Positions 7,648-15,694 are shown, counted from the first letter of the stretch. The stretch: 64,000 nt of DNA from Streptomyces angustmyceticus (GCF_019933235.1 NZ_CP082945.1:3782001-3846000), one strand, 5' to 3'. Made by a program: numbers and translations. Notes: a model not told the origin generated them from the sequence alone.

Positions 7648-8886
7648 ATGACGACTGCAGAACGCACCGAGGCGGAGCGCGGCACCGGCCCGGCCGACGA
7701 CCTCACCCCCCTCGCCGTCCCGGCCGCGCGGGCCGCCGGCTGCCCCTTCGATCCCGCCCCCGGCGTCGAACGGGCCCGCCGGGAGGAGCCGGTCACCCGG
7801 GCCACCCTGTGGGACGGCTCCACCTGCTGGCTGGTGACGCGCCACGAGGACGTACGGGCGGTGCTCGGCGACCCGCGGTTCAGCGCCGAGGCGGCCCGCC
7901 CCGGCTTCCCCTTCCTCACCGCCGGCGGGCGGGTACTCGCCACCTCCAAACCGACCTTCATCCGCCAGGACGACCCCGAGCACGCCCGGCTGCGCCGGAT
8001 GCTCACCGCCGACTTCATGGTGAAGAAGGTGGAGGCGATGCGCCCCGAGGTGCAGCGCCTCGCCGACGACCTGCTCGACCGGATGACCGCGGGGCGCGAC
8101 GCGGCGGACCTGGTGGCCGAATTCGCGCTGCCGCTGCCGTCCCTGGTGATCTGTCTGCTGCTCGGCGTCCCCTACGACGACCACGCGTTCTTCCAGGAGC
8201 GCAGCCGGCTCCTGCTCAGCCTCCGCTCGACGCCCGAGGAGGTGCGCACCGCCCAGGACGACCTGCACCACTACCTGTGCGGGCTCGCAGAGGCCAAGCG
8301 GCGCGAGCCGGACGACGGCATCGTCAGCCGGCTGGTCGCCCGCGGCGAGCTCGACGACGAGGAAGTCTCCTCCATGGGGCGGCTGTTGCTGATCGCGGGC
8401 CACGAGACCACCGCCAACATGACCGCGCTGTCCACCCTCGCCCTGCTGCGCAACCCCGCCCAGCTGGAGCGGCTGCGCGCCGAACCCTCGTTGATCAAGG
8501 GGGCGGTCGAGGAGCTGCTGCGCTACCTGACGATCGTCCACAACGGTCTCCCGCGGGTCGCCACCGAGGACGTCACCCTCGGCGGCCGCACCATCCGCGC
8601 CGGCGAGGGCGTGCTGTGCACCCTCAACTCCGCCAACCGCGACGAGGACGTCTTCCCCGGCGGCGACGCCCTCGACGTCGGGCGCGACGCCCGCCGCCAT
8701 GTCGCCTTCGGCTTCGGCGTCCACCAGTGCCTGGGCCAGCCGCTCGCCCGGGTGGAACTGCAGATCGCCGTCGAGACGCTGCTGCGCCGGCTGCCCGGCC
8801 TGCGGCTCGACATCCCCTTCGAGGACGTCCCGTTCCGTCACGACATGGGGATCTACGGGGTGCACGCCCTGCCGGTCGCGTGGTGA
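7648..8886 (+). CDS. Cytochrome P450, CYP105-like
   Basis: The 412-residue protein has the P450 signatures: the I-helix oxygen-binding AGHETT at 250-255, the K-helix ExxR at E289-R292, and the heme loop FGFGVHQCLG at 354-363 with C361 as heme ligand. The stretch RQDDPEHARLRRMLTADFMV is typical of the CYP105 family, which hydroxylates macrolides, statins and other xenobiotics in actinomycetes. It is soluble and needs a ferredoxin, which the next gene supplies 105 bases downstream. The ATG at 7648 is preceded by GGAAGGA with good spacing; the longer upstream reading frame lacks such a site. Substrate unknown. Confidence 0.95.
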   Translation: MTTAERTEAERGTGPADDLTPLAVPAARAAGCPFDPAPGVERARREEPVTRATLWDGSTCWLVTRHEDVRAVLGDPRFSAEAARPGFPFLTAGGRVLATSKPTFIRQDDPEHARLRRMLTADFMVKKVEAMRPEVQRLADDLLDRMTAGRDAADLVAEFALPLPSLVICLLLGVPYDDHAFFQERSRLLLSLRSTPEEVRTAQDDLHHYLCGLAEAKRREPDDGIVSRLVARGELDDEEVSSMGRLLLIAGHETTANMTALSTLALLRNPAQLERLRAEPSLIKGAVEELLRYLTIVHNGLPRVATEDVTLGGRTIRAGEGVLCTLNSANRDEDVFPGGDALDVGRDARRHVAFGFGVHQCLGQPLARVELQIAVETLLRRLPGLRLDIPFEDVPFRHDMGIYGVHALPVAW

Positions 8887-8991
8887 CCGGCCCCTTCCGC
8901 CGCCGGAACCCCTCCGGCCCGTTCCGCTGTCCCGATTCCGTCCGTCCGCGCCCGGCCCTCGGCGGCCGGGCGTCCCGTCCCGGGGAGAACC

Positions 8992-9207
8992 ATGCGCGTA
9001 CACGTTGACCAGGAGAAGTGCTGCGGCGCCGGGAGCTGTGTGCTCTCCGCGCCGGAGGTGTTCGACCAGCGCGAGGAGGACGGCATCGTCGTCCTCCTCG
9101 ACGCCGAACCGCCCGCCGGGCTCCATGACGCGGTCCATGAGGCGGTGGCCATCTGCCCGGCCGCGGCGATCTCGGTGGAGCAGGTGGAGCGGGTGGAGCG
9201 GGTCTAG
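8992..9207 (+). CDS. [3Fe-4S] ferredoxin, P450 redox partner
   Basis: The 71-residue acidic protein has C10, C16 and C55 in the pattern C-x5-C...CP of single-cluster [3Fe-4S] ferredoxins, with alanine at position 13 where a [4Fe-4S] protein would have the fourth cysteine. It carries electrons from a ferredoxin reductase to the P450 encoded just upstream; no reductase gene is nearby, so a general one is presumably used. The motif SAPEVFDQREEDGIVVLLD is standard for CYP105-linked ferredoxins. The ATG at 8992 follows GGGGAG. Confidence 0.95.
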   Translation: MRVHVDQEKCCGAGSCVLSAPEVFDQREEDGIVVLLDAEPPAGLHDAVHEAVAICPAAAISVEQVERVERV

Positions 9208-9307
9208 GGGCGGGCGGAGCGGGGCCGGGCCGGCCCGACCGCGGCGCAGCCCGGCCCCGGCCCCGGCCCCGGCCTCGCCCTCCCCGCCGCGGCATACGGC
9301 CCCGACA

Positions 9308-9351
9308 GGGGTGCACAGGCGTTTACCCTGGGGTGAACGCCTGTGCACCCC
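9308..9351. promoter_or_regulatory. 44-bp near-perfect palindrome before the MFS/TetR operon
   Basis: Left arm 9308-9328 and right arm 9331-9351 are complementary over 21 bp with one mismatch (a T.G pair), separated by only two bases. The outer 16 bp (GGGGTGCACAGGCGTT) are perfect. It ends 29 bases before the MFS start. As the second gene of this operon encodes a TetR protein, an autoregulatory operator is the best reading; it would also work as a terminator for the P450-ferredoxin unit. Confidence 0.7.
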
Positions 9352-9380
9352 GCCGTTCCGCCGCGCCCCTACGGAGAGCC

Positions 9381-10880
9381 ATGCCCGCAGCGATGCCCGA
9401 GCCCGTGGCGGCCGACCGCCCCGCCGACGCCGTCCACCCCCGCGCACTCGTCGGCGTCCTCGCCTTCTGCGGTGTCGTCGTGGCCGTCATGCAGACCCTC
9501 GTCGTACCGCTGCTGCCGCACATCCCCCGCCTCACCGGCGCCTCCCCGGCGGCCGCGAGCTGGCTGGTCACCGTCACCCTGCTCACCGGCGCGATCTGCA
9601 CCCCCGTCCTCGGCAGGGTCGGCGACATGTACGGCAAGCGCCGGGTGCTGCTGGCCTCCCTCGGCGTGCTGGTGCTCGGGTCCGTGCTGTGCGCCGTCAG
9701 CGCGCAGATCGGAGTGCTCATCGCGGGGCGTGCCCTGCAGGGCGCGGCGCTCGCGGTGGTGCCGCTGGGCATCAGCATCATGCGCGACGAGCTGCCGCCC
9801 GCCCGGGTGCTGTCCTCCGTCGCGCTGATGAGCTCCACCCTGGGCATCGGCGCCGCGGTCGGGCTGCCGATCGCCGCCCTGGTCATCGAGCACTCCGACT
9901 GGCACACCATGTTCTGGGTCTCGGCGGCCCTCGGCCTGCTGGACATCGCGCTGGTCCTCGGCTGTGTGCCGGAATCGCCGCTGCGCTCGCGCGGCCGCTT
10001 CGACGTCCTGGGCACGCTCGGCCTGACCGTCGCCCTGAGCTGCCTGCTGCTCGCGGTGACCCAGGGCGCCGGCTGGGGCTGGACCTCGGCGCCGACCCTC
10101 GGGCTGCTGGCCGCGGCCGTGCTGACGGCCCTGGTGTGGGGGCGCTACGAGCTGCGGTGCGCGTCGCCGATGGTCGATCTGCGGGTCTCGGCCCGGCCCG
10201 CGGTGCTGCTGACGAACCTCGCCGCGCTGCTGATCGGCTTCGCCTTCTACGCCAACTCGCTGGCCACCGCGCAAATGGTGCAGGAGCCGCGCAGCACCGG
10301 ATACGGGCTGGGGGCGTCCCTCGTGGTCAGCGGGCTGTGCCTGCTGCCGGGCGGGCTGTCGATGGTGGCGCTGTCGCCGGTGTCCGCACGGATCTCGGCG
10401 AAGTACGGGCCGAAGGTCACCCTGACGCTGGCCGCCGGGCTGATGGCCGTGGGGTACGGGGTCCGGTACGTCACCGGCCACCAGCTCTGGATGATCATCG
10501 CCGGTGCGACGGTGGTGGCCTCCGGCACCGCGATCGGCTACTCCGCGCTGCCCGCGCTGGTGATGCGCGCGGTGCCGGCCGGCGAGACGGGGGCGGCCAA
10601 CGGCCTGAACACCCTGATGCGTTCGGTGGGGCAGGCGTTCTGCAGCGCGACGGTCGCCGCCGTGCTGACCAATGTCACCTTCCGCGCGGGCGGCCGGACC
10701 GCCCCGACCCTGCAGGCGTATCTGCTGGTCTTCCTGATCGCGGGCGCCGCCGCGCTGCTGGCCCTCGCCGTCACCCTGTGCCTGCCGGGCCGCCGCGCCG
10801 AACCGGCGGCCGGTACGGTCGGACCGGACCGCCGGCCGGCCCCCCGGGCACGGACGGTGCTCACCCAGGAGGACGCATGA
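9381..10880 (+). CDS. MFS transporter, DHA2-like multidrug exporter
   Basis: The 499-residue protein has about 14 hydrophobic segments and MFS motif A (GRVGDMYGKRRVLLASLGVL, about residue 75). VPLGISIMRDELPPARVLSS and the central loop fit 14-TM drug/proton antiporters. It probably exports a small molecule from the cytoplasm, perhaps linked to the P450 upstream, but that link rests on position only. The ATG at 9381 follows GGAGAG; the next gene starts inside its stop codon (ATGA), so the two are translationally coupled. A 44-bp palindrome precedes it. Confidence 0.88.
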   Translation: MPAAMPEPVAADRPADAVHPRALVGVLAFCGVVVAVMQTLVVPLLPHIPRLTGASPAAASWLVTVTLLTGAICTPVLGRVGDMYGKRRVLLASLGVLVLGSVLCAVSAQIGVLIAGRALQGAALAVVPLGISIMRDELPPARVLSSVALMSSTLGIGAAVGLPIAALVIEHSDWHTMFWVSAALGLLDIALVLGCVPESPLRSRGRFDVLGTLGLTVALSCLLLAVTQGAGWGWTSAPTLGLLAAAVLTALVWGRYELRCASPMVDLRVSARPAVLLTNLAALLIGFAFYANSLATAQMVQEPRSTGYGLGASLVVSGLCLLPGGLSMVALSPVSARISAKYGPKVTLTLAAGLMAVGYGVRYVTGHQLWMIIAGATVVASGTAIGYSALPALVMRAVPAGETGAANGLNTLMRSVGQAFCSATVAAVLTNVTFRAGGRTAPTLQAYLLVFLIAGAAALLALAVTLCLPGRRAEPAAGTVGPDRRPAPRARTVLTQEDA

Positions 10881-11524
10881 CCGCACAGGCCGAGGCCGGC
10901 ACCGGTACGAACCCGCAGCCCGCTCCCGACGCCGCGACGGGGCCGGGCCCGGCCCCCGATGCCGCGAGGGACCCGGTCGCCCCGGCCGACCCCGGCACCG
11001 GCCGCACCGCGATCCTGCGCGCCGCCCGGCGGGCCTTCGCGCTGCGCCCGTACGCCGAGGTCACGCTGCGCGGCATCGCGGCCGACGCGGGGGTGAGCGC
11101 CTCGCTGATCGTCAAGCGGTTCGGCAGCAAGGAGCAGCTCTTCGCCGCCGTGGCCGACTTCGGCCCGGCGGCCGACGCGCTGTTCGGCGCCCCCCTGCCG
11201 GAACTCGGCCGGCACATGGTGCGCACCCTCGTCGGCCGGCGGCGCGCCCAGCAGGGCGATCCGCTGCTGCGCGTCGTCTTCTCGCTGGGCATCAGCGACG
11301 AACGCTCGCTGCTGCGCGACCGGTTCCAGGAGCAGATCACCGGCCGGCTCGCCGCCCTGCTCACCGGCCCCGACGCAGCCCTGCGGGCCGAGCTGGTCGC
11401 CGCCCAGCTGATCGGCCTGGGCGCCACCCTCAGCATCCACCGCGACGGCGCCGCCGCCGGGGCCCCGCCCGAACGCCTCGCCGACCTCTACGCACCGGCC
11501 CTCCAGCGGCTCCTGGAAGCCTGA
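10877..11524 (+). CDS. TetR-family regulator coupled to the MFS exporter
   Basis: The 215-residue protein has a proline/alanine-rich N-terminal arm of about 40 residues, then the TetR helix-turn-helix (LRGIAADAGVSASLIVKRFG, about 65-85) and an all-helical ligand domain. It overlaps the MFS stop by four bases (ATGA) and is therefore made with the exporter. Such pairs normally sense the exporter's substrate and repress the operon through an upstream dyad; the palindrome at 9308-9351 is the obvious site. The disordered N-terminal arm is longer than usual for the family. Confidence 0.9.
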   Translation: MTAQAEAGTGTNPQPAPDAATGPGPAPDAARDPVAPADPGTGRTAILRAARRAFALRPYAEVTLRGIAADAGVSASLIVKRFGSKEQLFAAVADFGPAADALFGAPLPELGRHMVRTLVGRRRAQQGDPLLRVVFSLGISDERSLLRDRFQEQITGRLAALLTGPDAALRAELVAAQLIGLGATLSIHRDGAAAGAPPERLADLYAPALQRLLEA

Positions 11525-11527
11525 CCC

Positions 11528-11547
11528 GGGGCGGCAACCGCCGCCCC
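11528..11547. terminator. Hairpin between convergent TetR and SnoaL-like genes
   Basis: GGGGCGGC (11528-11535) pairs perfectly with GCCGCCCC (11540-11547) around a 4-base loop, directly after the TetR stop and before the minus-strand stop at 11575. Confidence 0.6.
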
Positions 11548-11574
11548 CGACGGTCGGCCGGCCGTCGCGCGCCC

Positions 11575-12006
11575 CTACGGCCGGGGCGCCAGCCCGTCCT
11601 CGACCAGCCCCGCCAGCACCGCCTCTCCCAGGGCCTGCACCGCGGACTGCGGCCGCACCATCACCGTGAACTCCTTGATCCGGCCCGCCTCGTCGAACTG
11701 CAGCAGGTCGATGCCGTGGATCTGCCTGCCGTTCACGGTGGCCCGGAAGACCAGGACCGTCGAGTCGGCGGCGCCGCCCTCCGGGCCCGCCGCCGTCTGG
11801 GCGCTGCCCGCGAGTTCGCCGACGTAACGGAAGTCCTCGAACGTGCGCAGCAGCACCCCGAAGAGCCCGAGCACCATCGGCCGCCCCTCGAAGGGCGTGA
11901 ACTTCACCGGGCTGTACAGGCGCACGTCCTCGGTGAACAGTTCCTCCACCGCACCGAGATCCGCCGCCTCCACCGCCGCCCGGAAGCGGTCCGCCGTCGT
12001 CGCCAT
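11575..12006 (-). CDS. SnoaL-like / NTF2-like nuclear-transport-fold protein
   Basis: The 143-residue product has the NTF2-like layout: N-terminal helix FRAAVEAADLGAVEELFTED, the strand VRLYSPVKFTPFEGRPMVLG, and closing sheet strands GRQIHGIDLLQFDEAGRIKE. Members include polyketide cyclases, isomerases and many stress-induced proteins of unknown role; no catalytic Asp/His pair can be assigned with confidence. It diverges from a PadR regulator at 12113, with three TAGTC half-sites between, and is probably that regulator's target. Confidence 0.85.
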   Translation of the reverse strand: MATTADRFRAAVEAADLGAVEELFTEDVRLYSPVKFTPFEGRPMVLGLFGVLLRTFEDFRYVGELAGSAQTAAGPEGGAADSTVLVFRATVNGRQIHGIDLLQFDEAGRIKEFTVMVRPQSAVQALGEAVLAGLVEDGLAPRP

Positions 12007-12058
12007 GCCACGTCCTCCTCGCCTCGGCCGGGCCGCGGCCCGGCCCCGCTCTCCCTCT

Positions 12059-12079
12059 TAGTCGCGACTATGATTAGTC
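12059..12079. promoter_or_regulatory. Triple TAGTC half-site operator between SnoaL-like and PadR genes
   Basis: TAGTCGCGACTA at 12059-12070 is a perfect 12-bp palindrome, and GACTA-tgat-TAGTC at 12066-12079 forms a second perfect dyad sharing its right half. Three half-sites between divergent genes suggest a PadR binding site, although the classical PadR motif (ATGT-N8-ACAT) is not seen. Confidence 0.6.
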
Positions 12080-12112
12080 ATATTCTTGAGTATGGGAAGG
12101 GGTGTCAGGGGC

Positions 12113-12676
12113 ATGGCGCTCAAGCACGCGGTGCTGGCGGCACTGCTGGACGGCGAGTACAGCGGCTATCAACTGGCCAAGGCGTTCGACGCCGGCGTCG
12201 CCAACTTCTGGCACGCGCTGCCGCAGCAGCTCTACGCGGAGCTGGCCAGGCTGGAGGCGGCGGGGCTGATCTCCGGCCGCCAGGTGATCCAGGAGACCCG
12301 GCCCAACAAGCGGCTCTTCCAGGTGACCGACGAGGGCCTGGCCGAGCTGGAGCGGTTCGCCGCGGCCGCGTCCAAACCCTCCTTCATCCGCGACGACCTG
12401 CTGGTCAAGGTGCAGGCCGTGGACCGGATCGACGCCGCGCCGGTGATCGAGCAGCTGGAGGAGCGGGCGCGGGTCGCCGCCGCCAAGGCCGAGGTCTTCA
12501 CCCAGCTGCTGGCGCGGCTGCGCGGCGGCCTGGACGAGGCGGAGTTCCTGGCCCGCGGCGCCCGGCTCGGCCCCTATCTGACCTGCCTGCGCGGCCTCGG
12601 CTTCGAACGGGAGACCCGCGACTGGTGCGAGCGGATCGCCGGCGTGCTGCGGGAGCGGAACCGGGCGCACCCGTAG
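12113..12676 (+). CDS. PadR-family transcriptional regulator
   Basis: The 187-residue protein has an N-terminal winged helix (MALKHAVLAALLDGEYSGYQ, QQLYAELARLEAAGLISGRQ, then the wing RPNKRLFQVTDEGLAELERF) and a C-terminal helical Vir_act_alpha_C domain. PadR proteins repress detoxification or efflux genes in response to phenolics or antibiotics. Two upstream in-frame ATGs exist (12086, 12092), but the ATG at 12113 has a better placed AAGGGG site and matches the usual family start. It diverges from the SnoaL-like gene. Confidence 0.88.
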   Translation: MALKHAVLAALLDGEYSGYQLAKAFDAGVANFWHALPQQLYAELARLEAAGLISGRQVIQETRPNKRLFQVTDEGLAELERFAAAASKPSFIRDDLLVKVQAVDRIDAAPVIEQLEERARVAAAKAEVFTQLLARLRGGLDEAEFLARGARLGPYLTCLRGLGFERETRDWCERIAGVLRERNRAHP

Positions 12677-12796
12677 GGCGGCGCGGCGCCCGGCGACGCC
12701 CCGGACGCCCCTCACGCCGGGCCGCCCGAACACCAGCTAAAGATCGAACTCCTTCGTGTGATGCGGACATCACCGGACGCACGACGGGGCAACACA

Positions 12797-12818
12797 CATT
12801 CCGCATGTAAACGGAATG
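12797..12818. promoter_or_regulatory. Dyad in the leader of the small secreted-protein gene
   Basis: CATTCCG (12797-12803) and CGGAATG (12812-12818) are perfect inverted 7-mers with an 8-base spacer, ending two bases before the AAGGGA ribosome-binding region. It could be an operator or a hairpin that affects translation. Confidence 0.45.
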
Positions 12819-12832
12819 AAAGGGAACATCTC

Positions 12833-13180
12833 ATGCGTCTTCGCCACACCGTCGCCACCGCCGCCGGCGCCCTCGCGCTCGCCCTGTCCCTGCCCACCGC
12901 CCCGGCCGCCGCCGCCACCGGCCCCTTCACCTACGTCTACAGCGACTCGACCGGCACCCCGCACGTGGGCCTGCTCGCCGACCCGCCGAGCCGGGCGTGC
13001 CTCTCCCTCCCCGAGGTGGCCGACCCGTCCGTCCAGCCCGCCCACACCCCGAAGAACTACTCCTCGTCCGTGGCCACGGTCTTCACCGGCCCCAACTGCA
13101 CGGGCGACTTCTTCATCCTCCGGCCGAACGGCGGTCACGCCTCGGAGCAGCTCAAGGTCCGCTCGGTGGTCTTCTCCTGA
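12833..13180 (+). CDS. Small secreted protein, possibly crystallin/I36-inhibitor-like
   Basis: The 115-residue product begins with a clear Sec signal peptide (MRLRHTVATAAGALALALSL, cleavage near residue 28 after an alanine run). The mature part of about 87 residues has two cysteines (RACLSL and PNCTGDF) and the beta-rich look of beta/gamma-crystallin-type secreted proteins such as peptidase inhibitor family I36. That relation is only a resemblance. The ATG follows AAGGGA. Its last 46 bases overlap tail-to-tail with the XRE gene on the other strand. Confidence 0.75.
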   Translation: MRLRHTVATAAGALALALSLPTAPAAAATGPFTYVYSDSTGTPHVGLLADPPSRACLSLPEVADPSVQPAHTPKNYSSSVATVFTGPNCTGDFFILRPNGGHASEQLKVRSVVFS

Positions 13181-14004
13181 CCCGACGCCAGCAGCCGTAG
13201 GGCGGCGGCCGACGGCGACCCCGGCTCGGCGTGGTAGGTGATCACCTGCTGGTCGGGGTCGGCGGGCAGGGTCAGCGTCTCGTACGCCAGGACCAGCCGC
13301 CCGGCCAGCGGATGGTGCAGGACCTTGCCGCCGAACCCCTTGTCCTGCACGTCATGGGCGGCCCACAGCCGCCGGAACTCCGGGCTCCCCAGCGAGAGTT
13401 CGCCGATCAGCGACGCCATGTCCGGGTCGTGCGGATTGCGGCCCGCGTCGCGCCGCAGATAGCCGACCACGTCGGCGGCCTTGGCGTCCCAGTCCTCGTA
13501 GAGCGCGCGGGCCGACGGGTCCAGGAAGACCTGCCAGGCCAGATTGCGGTGCTCGGGCGGCAGCGCCGCGAAGTCCCCGAGCAGGGCGCGGGCGAGCCGG
13601 TTCCAGCCGATGATGTCCAGGCGCCGCCCGATGACGTAGGCGGGGACGTTCTCCATCGTGTCGATCAGCTGCTGCAGCGCGGGGCGCACCCGCTGCGGCC
13701 GGGCCACCGGGCGCAGCCGGCGGGAGACCGGGCGGGCGAGGTGCATGAGGTGATCGCGCTCGGCGGAGGTCAGCCGCAGCGCGGTGGCGATGGCGTCCAG
13801 CACCGCGGACGAGACGTTGCGGCCGCGGCCCTGTTCGAGGCGGATGTAGTACGCCACGCTCACCCCGGCGAGCTGCGCGAGCTCCTCCCGGCGCAGCCCC
13901 GGCACCCGGCGCCGCCCGCCGTACTCCGGCAGCCCGACGTCCCGCGGCCGCAGCCGGGCCCGCCGGGAGCGCAGGAACTCGCTCAACTCCGTTCGCTGGT
14001 CCAT
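13135..14004 (-). CDS. XRE-family HTH regulator with MmyB-like domain
   Basis: The 289-residue protein begins MDQRTELSEFLRSRRARLRP, has an XRE helix-turn-helix at about 35-80 (VPGLRREELAQLAGVSVAYY) and the MmyB-like C-terminal domain (RNLAWQVFLDPSARALYEDW, WAAHDVQDKGFGGKVLHHPL). It diverges from the alcohol dehydrogenase gene with 118 bp between starts and probably controls it. It resembles the regulator at 2581-3510 along its whole length, though clearly not a recent copy. The stop lies inside the end of the secreted-protein gene on the other strand. Confidence 0.9.
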   Translation of the reverse strand: MDQRTELSEFLRSRRARLRPRDVGLPEYGGRRRVPGLRREELAQLAGVSVAYYIRLEQGRGRNVSSAVLDAIATALRLTSAERDHLMHLARPVSRRLRPVARPQRVRPALQQLIDTMENVPAYVIGRRLDIIGWNRLARALLGDFAALPPEHRNLAWQVFLDPSARALYEDWDAKAADVVGYLRRDAGRNPHDPDMASLIGELSLGSPEFRRLWAAHDVQDKGFGGKVLHHPLAGRLVLAYETLTLPADPDQQVITYHAEPGSPSAAALRLLASGQEKTTERTLSCSEA

Positions 14005-14122
14005 GACCGCGGTCCGCGGCCCCGGACCGGGCCTCAGGGTGGTTCCGTCAGTAGTAGGCACGCCATGCATACGTTCAAGAGTGCACTGGTTACGCCAAGC
14101 GGAACGCCGCATTCTCGGTGGC

Positions 14123-15178
14123 ATGACCCACACCTCTGTCTTCGCGTACGCCGCACCCGCCCCGAAAGCACCGCTGGAGCGGATCACGATTCCGCGCCGC
14201 GAGCTGGGTGCCCACGACATCCTGATCGACATCAAGTACGCCGGCATCTGCCACTCCGACATCCACACCGTGCGCGCCGAGTGGGGCGACGGCGGGGCCT
14301 TCCCGATCGTCCCCGGCCATGAGATCGCCGGTGTGGTCGCCGAGGTGGGCGCCGAGGTCACCCGCTACCGGGCGGGCGACCGGGTCGGCGTCGGCTGCTT
14401 CGTCGACTCCTGCCGGGAGTGCGAGAACTGCCGGGCCGGCCTGCAGCAGTACTGCACCGGCGAGCTCGGCAACGTCGGTACGTACAACGCCACCGGCCGG
14501 GACGGCGAGACCACCCACGGCGGCTACTCCACCCACCTCGTCGTCGACGAGAACTACGCCCTGCGCATCCCCGAGAGCATCCCGCTGGACGCGGCCGCCC
14601 CGCTGCTGTGCGCCGGCATCACCCTCTACTCGCCGCTCGCCCACTGGCAGGCCGGCCCCGGCAAGAAGGTCGCCATCGTCGGCCTGGGCGGCCTCGGCCA
14701 CATGGGCGTGAAGATCGCGCACGCGATGGGCGCCGAGGTCACCGTGCTGAGCCAGTCGCTCCGCAAGAAGGACGACGGCCTGCGGCTGGGCGCGGACCAC
14801 TACCACGCGACCTCCGACCCGGCCACGTTCGAGGCGCTGGCCGGCACCTTCGACCTGATCGTCAACACCGTCTCCGCCAACCTGGACCTGGGCGCCTACC
14901 TCGGGCTGCTGCGCACCGACGGCACCCTGGTCCAGGTCGGCGCCCCGGAGAACCCGCTGCCGGTCGCGCCGTTCGCGCTGATCCCGCGGCGCCGCTCGAT
15001 CGCCGGCTCGATGATCGGCGGCATCCCCGAGACGCAGGAGATGCTCGACTTCTGCGGTGAGCACGGGCTGGCCGCGGACATCGAGGTGATCAGCGCGAAG
15101 CAGATCAACGAGGCGTACGAGCGGGTGCTGGCGAGCGACGTCCGCTACCGCTTCGTGATCGACACCTCGACGATCTGA
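14123..15178 (+). CDS. Zinc-dependent alcohol dehydrogenase (YahK/AdhA-type aldehyde reductase)
   Basis: The 351-residue medium-chain dehydrogenase has the catalytic-zinc cysteine C43 in YAGICHSDIH, the GHEIAGVV motif near residue 66, and the structural-zinc cysteine cluster CRECENCRAGLQQYC near 95-113. The Rossmann motif GLGGLGHMGVKIAHAMGAEV near 180 binds NADP(H). This set matches the cinnamyl-alcohol-dehydrogenase-like group (YahK), broad-range aldehyde reductases that favour NADPH. It lies divergent from the XRE regulator at 13135-14004, suggesting inducible aldehyde detoxification. No strong ribosome-binding site precedes ATG 14123. Confidence 0.92.
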   Translation: MTHTSVFAYAAPAPKAPLERITIPRRELGAHDILIDIKYAGICHSDIHTVRAEWGDGGAFPIVPGHEIAGVVAEVGAEVTRYRAGDRVGVGCFVDSCRECENCRAGLQQYCTGELGNVGTYNATGRDGETTHGGYSTHLVVDENYALRIPESIPLDAAAPLLCAGITLYSPLAHWQAGPGKKVAIVGLGGLGHMGVKIAHAMGAEVTVLSQSLRKKDDGLRLGADHYHATSDPATFEALAGTFDLIVNTVSANLDLGAYLGLLRTDGTLVQVGAPENPLPVAPFALIPRRRSIAGSMIGGIPETQEMLDFCGEHGLAADIEVISAKQINEAYERVLASDVRYRFVIDTSTI

Positions 15179-15332
15179 CCCCTCCGGCCGGCGATCCGGC
15201 CCTCTGGTCCACGACTCCGGTCGGCGACCGCTTCCGCGCCCGGTGACGGGCGCGGAAGCCCGCGCCCGGGCCGGCCTCCCCCCGGGCCGGCCCGGGCGTT
15301 CGCCTGCCGTGACCAGGCAGCTCCCGATTAAT

Positions 15333-15353
15333 TGGAAACGGTATCCATTTTCA
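15333..15353. promoter_or_regulatory. Zur-box-like operator upstream of the L32 paralogue
   Basis: TGGAAACGGTATCCA at 15333-15347, running into TTTTCA (15348-15353), closely resembles the zinc-uptake-regulator box of actinobacteria (two AAAnnG...TTTCA-type half-sites), as I recall it. It stands alone in GC-rich DNA, 80 bases before a cysteine-free ribosomal protein gene, the classic Zur target. Confidence 0.7.
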
Positions 15354-15432
15354 TATAGCCTCCGACGGTGCCCACCCCCGGTGAACCGCTCCGCTCCGGT
15401 CCGCCCGCCGCCCCCGAAGGAGGCCCCACCCC

Positions 15433-15603
15433 ATGGCCGTGCCCAAGCGCAAGCTCTCCCGCAGCAACACCCGCCACCGCCGCGCCCAGTGGAAGGCCAC
15501 CGCGCCCCAGCTGGTGCCCGTCACCGTCGACGGCACCGTCCACCAGGTGCCGCGCCGCCTGGTGAAGGCGTACCGGCTCGGCCTGATCGACCCGAAGGGC
15601 TGA
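15433..15603 (+). CDS. rpmF: 50S ribosomal protein L32, zinc-independent (C-minus) paralogue
   Basis: The 56-residue basic protein starts MAVPKRKLSRSNTRHRRAQW, the L32 signature, and ends RRLVKAYRLGLIDPKG. It has no cysteines, so it lacks the zinc-binding CxxC pairs of the standard L32. Such C-minus paralogues replace zinc-containing ribosomal proteins when zinc is scarce and are repressed by Zur; the Zur-like site upstream supports this. The ATG follows GGAGG by twelve bases (15419-15423 region). It stands alone rather than in the larger Zur-controlled ribosomal operon known in other streptomycetes. Confidence 0.93.
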   Translation: MAVPKRKLSRSNTRHRRAQWKATAPQLVPVTVDGTVHQVPRRLVKAYRLGLIDPKG

Positions 15604-15694
15604 GCGGCGGCGGCCTGGCTCCCGGCTGCCGCGCGCCGGCCGCCCGCAGACGAACCCGCGGCCCACGGCCCGCGTTCCCCGGCCCGCGGACGGC

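Noticed and set aside
7648..9207. Biosynthetic gene cluster around the P450
   Set aside because: No synthase, NRPS/PKS, terpene cyclase or tailoring set nearby; a regulator/P450/exporter detoxification unit explains the content.
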